A DNA stretch of 64,000 nt from assembly GCA_936450465.1 (NCBI GenBank), contig OW388291.1:85853099-85917098 (forward strand). The letters run 5' to 3'. The position numbers and the translations under genes are program-made. This DNA is from Gibbula magus. Lineage: Eukaryota; Mollusca; Gastropoda; Trochida; Trochidae. The first letter of the stretch is position 1. The number at the start of each line of letters is the position of its first letter. The notes under the pieces were generated by a model. That model saw only the letters and a program-made list of their open reading frames with translations. It ran no database searches and was not told the origin of the DNA. Shown here piece by piece: positions 35,401-47,400 of the stretch.

Positions 35401-38400
35401 TATCCTGAATCGTTTTTCTGGTTTCCATGGAAACATTTTCAACAACTAGGCCAGAAAAGGGACACAATTTGAACTAAAAGGCTATAAAAGGAACCCTCTG
35501 GCATAAGTGGCAAATAAACAGTCAGGGACATCACGGCTTTCCGTCTCGTTACAAAGAGACGGTATGCCGTCTAAGAATTATCATGAAATTATTGTCTTAT
35601 GACGATGGCATGCCGTCTATAAAACGTATTCGACGGTATCCCGTCTTCATGATTCAGGGAGAGTTCATTGTGTCAAAATGCTAAAATTAAGACGGCATGC
35701 CAGCTTCATAGTTCACAAGACGGCATGCTGTCTCATATTTTAAAATAGAGCAGCGTGACTGTCTTGAGCTTGCGTGATTCCTACCGACTGAGATCGAGGT
35801 GTGCCAGTTAGAACCCTCGCGCACGTGAATCATAAGGCCGAGATGTTCATGTTTCACGTGCTCGATGGTTCATCTGACTTGAACCATAGCTCAACACTAC
35901 ATCAAACCACAAACAGAATTGACAAAAGTTTAGTTTTAATTTCAGTTTTCGTTTGTTTAACATAATAGGGTAAAAGAAACCGTGTCCTTGTTAGAAAAAT
36001 GTGTCTATATTAGGCAGCTCACACAAAGCATGAACTAATCGTGATGCACGTTGAAACACGTGGAAATGTACAAGTTGGTACTGTCAATGTCAATATCGTC
36101 AGCTTACATGAAATAAAAAATACAACATATTGTACAAATTTTACAATTCCGTTTTAAGTCACTGCAGCACAATTGTTTTCCATATACTTTTTTTTCTCAA
36201 TTGTGTCGTTTATTTATCTATTAAAGTTTATACAATATATTACTTTTAGAGGGTAAAACATCTCATTACCCGACCCAAGCCTTATCAGTAGAAAATGGTT
36301 ATCCGTATTGATTTATAATGGTGCGATCTGTTTGCTTGGTCTCATGCAATCTGGAGAGGTTAGACAGCAATATGACAATGCCATCATGCCATAATTTAAA
36401 ATCCACTCTGAGCGTTTAAGAGTCATCGAGTATTTTAGTGTTTTAAATACATCATTATGTTTTGGAAAACATACTTATGACATCAATCGCTAGAGACAAC
36501 TACAAAACATATGATAAATAATTTTCATATCACTATCCGATGAAATTTGGTTTTAAAGACAAGTTGGCCTTAGATTAAAACGCGTCAATAGAATTTAACG
36601 TCATATTAACAGCCTTTCCTTTTCTGCATAAACAAGTACCACAGAGTAACAAGGATTTCCTAGGCTCGTTTTTTAAAGTGTTTTCGTCCCTTCTCACACA
36701 TTTCTGAATGTGACAATTGTTATATTATTATGTTTCAAATGTGAATATACAAATGATTGACTTTTTACCTGTCAAATGGTACTTTATTGTGATTATACCA
36801 GCAAACTATGACAGATATAGTATGTATATATTCTCATTGATTATACAATTCAAGCAACGTAACTTGTTGGGTAATACATTTATTTGAATATCTGTAGAAA
36901 CTACATAATTGAAAGAAATGCATGGTAATAAATAAATAAACGTCAAAAACTGTATTTTTATATTTTGTGGAGTAATCATAAATGGTCTCTTTTATTTGTT
37001 TGTTTACATTGTGGGAGTAAACCACAATGTTTTGCGCTTGCAAATAATACACATGATCTATATGTAGACTTGAAAACATCTTTATTATTTAAGTGCGAAT
37101 TCTCTGCTTATTTTTGGTCGAAAAACTAAATCTGCGAAAAATTAAGAGTATATATTTCAATACGATTGGTTTTTAGAAATCTCTATTAACATAATCAATG
37201 GCTTTTACAGAAGTAGCTTAATCAGTCTGAACGCTTGAACTACTTTCGGATGTTTAGTGTGAACACCTTAAAATGGCCGCTAAGGGAAACATTCGTTTTA
37301 AGATTATTTTATTGTTTCAGGGGTCTTATTTCGCCATTGGTAACACTTATGTTTCTTTTCGTGAGAGCAATGTATTTTAGAAAGAACAGCGTGCTACAGT
37401 TCCTTTAAAGTTACAAAAATAAAACCACTATGCAAACTTATAACCGTTGTGATGAAATAAAATCTAATACTCTTTTCAATTGCTTAGAAATGTCCTTCTC
37501 ATGTCATCTTGTTGCAGTGTTAGTTCACTCGCCCAGAAACCATCAGATTGCCGGTTCGATTCCGAATTTCCCCGAACGTATTTGTGATCAGTGTGAAAGT
37601 GCCAATTCATCTGCCATCTTATACAAAAGTTTGATTCAAATGATTGTAACAGTATTAACATTTTACATCGAAATATTAACATTTTTGTCTGTGGAAATCG
37701 AGTTATTACATAACAACAGTGATATTTCTGAGTTTAAATTATGTTGTTTCAAAATAGCCTGCATCATTAGCGTTTTGATAGTCAATAGCAACAGTGTAAG
37801 AGATATTTCCATATGTGTAGACACGAATAAAATTCACCATTGATCATTGATGATTTTTTGTAATGAAGGCCTTCAGTGGTATAGATAATTAACATATATA
37901 AATAAAGACATTAACCCACTCTCAGAGATGTCATTCATATTGTTTTATAACACTCATGCCAGTAAAATTATGTTTTCCTTACTTTTCCTCGGAAAAAGAT
38001 GTAAAAACAATATGACATCCCCACTTGAATATGAATCTCTATATATTCGATTGTCGAGAACTTGGTTCACCACACCATATAAACAATGTTAAGAATGTTT
38101 ACAATTACCAAAACTAAAATATCATCAAAACTTGTAAAACGAAAATGTAGCTGTTTGCTGACATACTGTCCAAACATACTTGGCTCTAGAACTGATCTGA
38201 CCTTAAATAAAAAAAAATATGAGGTTGAAAACTTACATTTTCCAAATCGACAATTTATAACCCATCGCCGGCCATATTTGCCAATATGACTTTACACTTA
38301 TTTGGGGGGAAACACCAGATCTACAACTTATAACCCCCATATGCCAAGCTGTCGACGAAGAAGACGACTTATGATGATTGTTTTTACCTGTGGTCCTTGC

Positions 38401-41400
38401 TTGGGGTCACAGAATCAACAAATCTACAATTTATAATTCCAATGGCCAAAGAGTCTAAACACAATATTTCAGATTTTGAGAGTCAGTGTTTCTTCTTAAG
38501 CTAAAAGACGGAAGGATGGACGACCGCCGGAAACCATGCAATGTCACCGGCCTTTCATTCGACGGCATGCCGTCTTTCTAAGACAAAAGATATTAGACGG
38601 CATGCCGTCTTTATAAGACAATATATATTAAATGGCATACCGTCTTTAAAAGACAATATGTTTTAGACGGCATGCCATCTTTGTAAGACAATATTTTTCA
38701 GACGGCATGCCACCTTTTATATTTAAATTTCAAATAATGATGTCTCCCTTCTGACAATAAAGACGGCATGCCGTCCAAATTATTTAAAGATGGTATGCCC
38801 TCCTAAAGTTTGTTTTTATTAGACGGCATGCCGTCTGATATCACATCATATGCCAAAATATCCCCATTTACTAAAAGAAATGATTCTCTTAATAAAACAA
38901 ATGATATACATGTTTTTGCATATCCGTATGCTATAATATCTTATCTTTGAGTATGCACTCTTTGAGTTAAATCCTTGGCACAGATATTGAGATATTTCGA
39001 TAAAATCACTACCACTCCTCACTCTGCTTTTCAATGTTTTTGTCATTTTCTCTGGTCTGAAATAGATTACATATCTTTTTGTAGTTCAGATCGTCAGAGG
39101 GAAGGGGGCATTTATTGTTTCTAAAATATTAAGCTTTTTCTGATCCTGTGTTTTTTATATTCTTGAATGAATGGTTAAGCTATCTTATAGTGTTTAAGAC
39201 GGCATGCCGTCGAAAATCAAGGACGGAAAGCCGACGTGTCCCTGACTGATAAAGGTAAGATGATTAGGTTGGTTTTAAAGTTGTAGCGGGAGACATCACA
39301 GTGCATCAGTGCGTGGTGGTCGTCTTGGAGTAAAATGCTGACTTTTTAGAGTAACGTGTAGATTTTCAGAGAATGTTACAGTGAATTGATAGCGAGTATC
39401 TAACTATAAATGTAAATCGATTGTTCTACATTACGTTAAAAAAGATGTTGATCTATTTATTTAGAGTGTGATAACGACTTATTATCATTTTAAACTGTTC
39501 ATGTAGTTGTTGAGATTTTAAGTACGTGAATGTTAAATGTACACTTGCTGCACGTGTTATTACTCGGTGATGCGGCCATAAAATCAGACGATGTTCCACC
39601 CACTGATGATATCGTCTGATACTTCTAAAACCAAGGATTTCCTTCCTTAAACCCATCAATCAGAATCGAGGAATTTCTTTACTTCACCCAAATGTTAATC
39701 ATGATTAATTATTCCTTGGTGAACAAATCTAGATTTTAGATGTCACGACTATTCTTGTTTATCTGTGCTTCTGCCTTCTGCCATTATACTTATAAACATG
39801 TACAGATACTTTGTTGGAAGTCTAACTGCATGAACAAAAACATTACTGTAGACAAAGAAACATCACTTTCGATCATATGACGTCATCTTTGTGACAATGT
39901 AAATTTTTACTTCACTCGATGAAATATACCTGCTGTATAAATGCTGTCAAAAGTCCTATTCTTATTACAGTATTTAACTATTCTATCAGGTAAACTCTTG
40001 ACTATAAGTATCATAATATGAATAGTATATACTCTTATATTTCTATATATTTGGATTTGGTCTATCGAATCTGTCATGATATTTGTTTTATTCCGTCCAC
40101 CACCAAGTAATGCCATTAAATTATTAAAGTTTCTTTCATATGGAGTTAATATATTGCACCCTTCCCGCGCTTGTCTTGTCCTTGTTTATTTGTATTTTCG
40201 CTGATTCATCAATGGTTGTGACAGTGCATTTTCATTATGAATCAGATTGCAGCCTCGTTTGTTGATTCTGTGCAATATGTGAACACTACAACTAGATTTC
40301 ACAAAAATATTGGCTCGATCATTGGCTCTGTAGCTCATCAATACTTTCATGAGTTCATCGACATTTACAACCGTTAGTTCATTATACAAACTGGCCTGAG
40401 CATGAACTAATTAGTAATTCTATACCCCCAGTGGTCAGAAAGATCTAATATATTCAGTTCGTCGATCCGAGCATTCTTGAGCATTGAATATCCCAGAGCT
40501 TCTTTTTTTTTTATCCCACCGGTATGTAATACCGTGGGATATAGTCGTCGCCCTGTCCGTCCGTCCGTTCTTCCGCAATCATTTCGGTTCCGGAGCAAGC
40601 TCCAAAACTATTCCACATATCTTCCTGAAACTTTGCATGTGTATTACCCACTTACTGAAGGTGTGCCTTTTGATATTTTCAGATTTCTGAATAATTTTTG
40701 TTTCGTTTTCATTCAAACGCGTTGGATTTGGACTTTGTTCAGGGATATATGTCTGCTTCTGTAGTAGAACTCCTAAAACCTCTATCATACCTGAAACTGA
40801 TATGTGTATTACCCCCTAACTGGAGTAGTAGATATACAATTATCTGTCAAAGATGTGTTTTAGAAATTATGTGGGACCGATGGGATATGTCATCTTCTGA
40901 TGACTCTGGTTGTAAGAAACCTTTGATGTTTCAAATGTACATTCATCTTCATTATCATGTTTTGCCCTTTGAAGAAATGTATTAACTTTGACTTAATTTA
41001 CATATACTTTATCTAATAAAACTAAAATGTATTTGCATATCAGTTCTCCAACAGTGTTTACCGACTCTCTGTGCATAAAATCATTCACTTAATTATATAA
41101 TTATGCCTTCAGGAGATTGTGTATTCATCTATTGATGTTCAGACAATTTATTGGTTAAATGATCTAGGTTATTCTCTCACCACATAGGTTCCTGAAAGCA
41201 TTTAAGTCTCTAAATAGCGTGTTTTAAATTAACAAAACACTTTTTTTTTCTCCCAATACCTTCCATTTCATGGCGACAGACCTTGTACGACGGACGGACT
41301 CCGGACGACAGATCTTGTCATAAGCTCATCAGGCCTTATAATTCTGGTCAGCTAAACAATTGAGACAATTTAAAACACACATTTTGATTGTAAGCCAACA

Positions 41401-44400
41401 AACATACAAAACAAGTGTTTGCCACTAACATGGCAATGTCTCCCGCCGCTAATATTGAGTTTAGTAAGACACATCATTTGGTCAAAAGGAGCTTCTTCAT
41501 ATATAGCATTTATCTCATTAACAAGAGTTCAAAATGTGGTCAAAGCAAATAAGGGTAATGTCACCACAATCGCCTGATGTCTGCATCCCCCAATGTAGGC
41601 TGACACCAAATTTCAAAGTTTTGGGTGCCACTCTTCATGAGATATCGCGTTAACAAGAGTGGGACGGACGGACGAACGGACGAACGGACGCCGCTGAATA
41701 CATAGTCCCCCGTTCCCCGTTGCGGCGTGAGACAATCACACAATAAATCAACCCCTGAACAATTAACAGAAATATGAAACAACCTTTAGTCAATATCATG
41801 TACTGAGTATAGTTTCCTTCGGACATCAGTTTATGAAGAAGAAAAAAAATCAGCTTCTAGTGCTTTGCTTGACTTCTGTCCTTATTGCCGTTTTTATAAA
41901 ACGACATCTAACACTTTGACACAGTTCAGTGAACCTATACAAAGAATAAAAGAACATATACAAGTATGTATTATTATGAACATAGCGTTTTCATTAAAAT
42001 GTATCCCCTTTACAGTTACGACGTCAGTTGTAGTGACCGCTCTCTGTAGCAACGGTAGTCGTTTTTTGTTCAAATAAAATATATTTGGAAGTTTTTGATT
42101 AGGACTCTTTTCTCCGTAACCCTTGCATTATAACTCACCCGCAGTTCTTTTATCATCTTCTCAAGCGTTCCGACCTTTGTTTTCAGCTTCTCGTTTTCTT
42201 CATTCCTCGACGACAGTTGTTCTTTTAGAACGTTCCTTTCATGAGTGATATCCTGTAAATATTTTATTATTGCAGTGTTTTTTCATTTTATTGCATTATA
42301 ATATTACACGTTCATGCTTACAGTCAGTATTTAGGACAGTGCAGTAGCTGCAGGGTCTGGTCACTTGGAATGACGGAAGTCGTCCTCGACACCGAGTGAG
42401 TGATACTGAGTGATTATGGTTTCCTTATTGACACATTAGTAAAAACTGATATATTCTTTTACACTCGCAGAGGTGAAAGATGTACATTTGACAATCATAA
42501 AACTGTCAGCTTTAAGACATACGTTATTGTATAATGTATATTGACCGACAGAGTACACCAAAGACACTGATATGTATTCCCTTGACTGTCTACGTGCATC
42601 ATGCTATTGGTATATACTATTACTTGGTGAGGTTCTGTCAACCTGACATGGCACCACCTCTCTTGAAAAGTGAGAGAACTGTTATACAAATTCAAAATAT
42701 TGAGTCTTTATTCCCTGTGAGTTTGATATTCTGAAGATCACATGACCAAGGAATATATGTTATCCCTCCAAACGTGCATGATATTAACATGGTAAGTATG
42801 TACATTATACTGAGTCATTAGAATGACTTTCAAAGATGATATACCTGTATTTTACTGGGCCATTGTGAATGACGTTTAATGCGTCGATGGCACAATTATA
42901 AACAACGGCACTGTGTGATTGCAAAGATTTCCATCGTATGACTGACGTAATCAAACTTGATAAAGATTTATGCAACTTTGTGCCAACCTCTTTGTAAGGC
43001 GACATATTGTCATGACGGCACCTCCAGTGACCATCAATAAACTGCTATAGGAAACCCAAATGCAAACTATTTCTGAACCTTTGAGTTTGACATTCTGGGC
43101 TTCGCCTCATTGAAGACGTCTTTATACCACTGGATTTATATCACTCAAATTCCACCCATTTAGTACATTATATTAAGAAACATACATCACTGACGTTTTG
43201 AATTGAATAACAATGTTGACCACATTGTGTGTTAACTCGTATATGTTGGTAATATGTCAAAGTAAATATGTCCTTCGTTGCTTTTCCAATAACACAATTC
43301 GTCAAGAAATCAACAAGAATTTTATGTCAACATATCATGCAATTGGAAGTTATCCAAACTGTATTTAATCGATGCAGACCGTTATTTTAAGTTATTTCAA
43401 ACGTATGGTGTTATAACGCGACACAACCTCACTTCATAAATGTCACGAGGCATGACACAAGGTTTATTAGGAATGGATTGTGTACCTTCTTGTTCTGCAC
43501 ATGCTCTGCAAAAAAAATGTTGTCTTTTGAGTCTACCAGGTTTTTAAAACGTGTTGTAGTATACCACATGTCCATATCTTACTACTGTCAACAGAGGGTT
43601 AGAACGCGCGGTAAATATATTATTTGGAAAGTGAAAATAAGTATGATTTCCGTCATACCAAGATATTAAATATCATGGAAAATAACATTAAGGAGCTAGA
43701 TAAATCTCCAACTTAATTAAATGTCTGTTATCTGGAACAGTATCACAGATACGAAAAGATAATCTGAAATTCAAACCTTTAGAAGTATTTGCTATTAGAC
43801 GTCTGCAACTTTGAATTTACAAAATATGTCTCAGAATGGCCACTGCCAACTTTTATGTTCATGGATATACATTTAAGTTTGCTGTAAACTGTGATTTGAG
43901 GCCGTCGTGGCACTACCTTCAAAGCGTCTAGTCAGAAAACCAACCGTTGTTCTCTAGTACACAATATCGTGTAGTTTGAACCTGAAGTATACAGCCTTTA
44001 GGACGTATCATCCTTCATTAGTTGCAGTTCAGTCAACAGTACCATGTATTTCCATCTTTATCAAACTAATGCTGAGGTTCTTGTACACGTTTATCCAGTA
44101 TTGATATGTCCATTGATTATGTACCATAGACAGCCTCGGCGAATTACTCGCACTCACACTCATTCATCAACTTATCACCACTCCAATGTTTTAATGTCTT
44201 AATTTAACACCACCATGTTATGATCCTTGCTATTGCTTTATACAGTGTTTGATGCTTTGGGTGTTCGAATTTAATAACTAAAGTAACTTGTTTAACTCGT
44301 CCGACATTCATCGATGAAAACGATTAAGGTTACCTGATATAATGGTGTGAGTATCAAATCTAAACAACACATTATACTGACAATAATGTCAGTCACTGAT

Positions 44401-47400
44401 TGTAATAATCAGTATAAGATTAATGATAATGGTGAATATGATGATGTGAAGATGATGTTGATAGTGATGATGATGGCGACAATGGTGTCACTCTAATACT
44501 TGATGATTGTTTGAAAATAGTATATATCAACGTCATGAACAACATTTGTTTCACGGAATTTGACATGAATTGCCTTTCCGTTTTTAAAGCATCTTGGAGA
44601 GAGCTGCATTTTAAAATAATTGTTGGTGTTGATGTTAGTATTTTAACCAAGACAGCCATCGTCTTGTTGTGTCAATGTACCACTCAAATGCATCACAAGA
44701 CATCACATACATAATTTAAAAGGACTTCAAAGATATTGTTATTGAAAAGTTTATCCTTTTCTTTGCAGTCAATATACATCAGCATACTACTGAATACTGC
44801 ATTCAAAATAACAGAAGTGCGTCTGCATTTTATCTTATTGATATACATGGGTTATAATTATGATGACAATAATGATAGTGATGACCATTATTATCTTTCT
44901 TTGTAGATTCAATCCCGTTTATATCTACACAAGGCCACAAAAGTTTATAATGGTCCATAAATCACATGTCGTTATACGATTCACGGACTTCAAGAACATC
45001 GGATTCAACCTTCATTTAAATGCATCAACAATTGTTCTACCATGTTTCTTGGTACATATAGTTATTTAACAAACTAATTCAAAACTAAACACAGATAAAA
45101 AAAAATTCATATCAACTAATTGATGTATATCGATACATCATTACTAAATAGTTATATAGCTTGGATATATATAATGTTATAACTATAAATATATCAACGC
45201 AATGCTATACTAATATAATATGATAAAATAAAAATAAACCTAATAAACATTCAAGTATTTGTATCAGCAGTTTATTTTGTACCTTGACATTTTGCAGGTA
45301 CAGCTATAAAACGTAATTCGAATTACCAATATAACATCAGCATGATGTTACAAAAAGCCATATACTACTATACATTTATAAAAACAAGTTATATTGCTTG
45401 TAAATGTCTTTGTCCCTCGACCCCCTGTATCTATCGTACAACGTACTAATGAACAATGCATATCGAAGTGAAAGTTAAGGATATCAAACATTTGTAAAAT
45501 TTGATTTGTATCTCGCCATTGTGAAGCCAAATCTATATGACTGTACTAATATTGAATTGGTTTATTCATATAGCATAGCATAATGTTAGAAAAGCCATAT
45601 ATATAGTTATACAATGTATATTCCTTGTAAGATGCTTCGAATCTAGACCTTCTAAAGGCTATATATAAGCAGTGTTGTACCTGTAGTTGTGTTTGTATCT
45701 CGATGTTCTGCAGCTCTATCCTGCCCGTGTACACCGTGATAAGCTCCAGGTGCTGGGAGATACTACTCTTCATGTGCTCTTTCACTTCTTTTTCTTTTCC
45801 CTGGGTGTCACAATGCTGAATGTTAGTTTGAATACAGTTATGTAACTGGGACCGTTACCCTCGACCTTTTTACTTGGCGTTATTCTGCTAGTATGTGGCG
45901 ATTCCCTTTAACACCTGTGTGTAGATAATTCTATTTGAAGGGATAACATGACTTACGTCTTCTGTGGAAGGGCAATGCGAGGGGATATCCCCTACTAGGC
46001 ATGTATGCTTTTATTGTCAGAATAGTCGTGGAGGTTTCACAGGATATGATCCAGCTGGACTTTGATTTAATCCTGAATTAATAATGTCAATTCACAAAAA
46101 AAGAATATCCAACTTTGGAACCGTCCGTTTGACCTATATATAATGGTATCGAACACCATTTTATCGCTTAAAGAAACGTACGCCTTGTTTGGCAGTTTGA
46201 TACCTTTGTTTCGTTTACATCTAATGGTATTGATTGGCATGTGTTAACGTGTAACTTTGGAAACTGATATCGACACACTGATGCCTATATCGTTGATGGT
46301 CTGCAACTGAACATATATCAGATCAAAAGATGATTAGCAATAAGGTATTATTATTCATTTAGTGACTCATCGCTCACTATTCAAGCAATATTTTCCGGAA
46401 ATGAATAAGGAAGTAGCCAATAAGAACTAAAGAAAAGTCTAGATAACTCACCACGAAGTGGCAACCTGCAGACATGAAACCACATTCATGGGGTCTCTTT
46501 GGGCATGATTGTAGATGTTCCGGCAACTGCAAGGAGTGGATGATTGGCAATTAGACACTAGTAATAGATGAAAATTGCTATGTTACAGTCACACATACCT
46601 CACCACATTACCTCACCACAGCTTACGTCATATCATGGTATTTAATTAGATCACATGACAACAACAGAGTAATTAATCCATTCATACTACCTATCACAGT
46701 TCATACATAGCGGATGTTAAATATTGAGCTGTCTATGTCATTCTAGTCGCTGGAAAATCATGTATGACACGTCCATGTGTCGAGCATGTTCTACAGGAGA
46801 TGACGTGTCTTGTGATCTATTAGGAAGCAGTTCATATTGTTCACTAGATGATGTGACGTAAACCAATACCAGATGCCGGCTCTTGCTCGCATTCTCGGAG
46901 GATCAAAACATACCTGAAAATATGAAATAAGAATATTCTGATGAAAAATGTGTGCAGACATTTAAACAAACGAGATTTTTGAGAGGCTTTTAGTTGGTGA
47001 GTAAGTATAAGGCAAATATGTGGATAACAGCTTCTTCTTTATTGAATATACACAAAGTATCATTGTATATACAATAAAGAAGAAGTTGTTATCCATATAT
47101 TTGTCTTATACTTATTAAAACAAACATTTGCAATTTATGTTCCATGCTTGTACATGTATTTACTTCAATGATGTTTCTCGTCAAATATATGAGTACCTAA
47201 ATAGATTTCTTACCTCATAAGATTCATGTCTGGTGTCTTCCGTTCGAACATCTGTGAAAATAAAGGATGCGACTCTGAATATATGACCCATCAAGGAATT
47301 AGATTATACGTCACTGGTCCCATGTAGTCCAGTATGATGCTGTGGTCCCCCCATATGGATTAGAAAACACCCTTAACGATTACAAGATAGAAATTTATAG

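Larger units (their letters stand above)
35519..39248. mobile_element. T1: 3,730-bp non-autonomous inverted-repeat transposon with palindrome arrays
   Basis: Terminal inverted repeats start CAGTCAGGGACA on both sides and continue with CGGCTTTCCGTC (24 of 27 outer bases match; left from 35519, right ending 39248). ATAAA flanks both ends (35514-35518 and 39249-39253), a 5-bp target duplication. Fourteen perfect or near copies of GACGGCATGCCGTC lie near the two ends (five left, nine right), as transposase-binding subterminal repeats do in other elements. The interior has no transposase, but it does contain a nested Y copy and a tRNA-like box pair. Superfamily is unassigned; 5-bp duplications and a CAG start do not settle it. 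Confidence 0.85.

Noticed and set aside
38561..38835. CRISPR-like palindromic repeats with even spacing
   Set aside because: Linkers are similar to each other, repeats are 14 bp and imperfect, there are no cas genes, and the array lies inside a eukaryotic transposon.
40477..40985. Overlapping 60-95-codon frames on both strands
   Set aside because: They run through a CCGT-type dispersed repeat; the same style of frame occurs at 33.7, 41.6 and 50.7 kb.
46800..46920. Extra TRAF3-like exon after TTTTCAG at 46913
   Set aside because: The AG is directly followed by GTATGT, the frame is unlike TRAF proteins, and direct joining of exons 4 and 5 already gives canonical zinc finger spacing.
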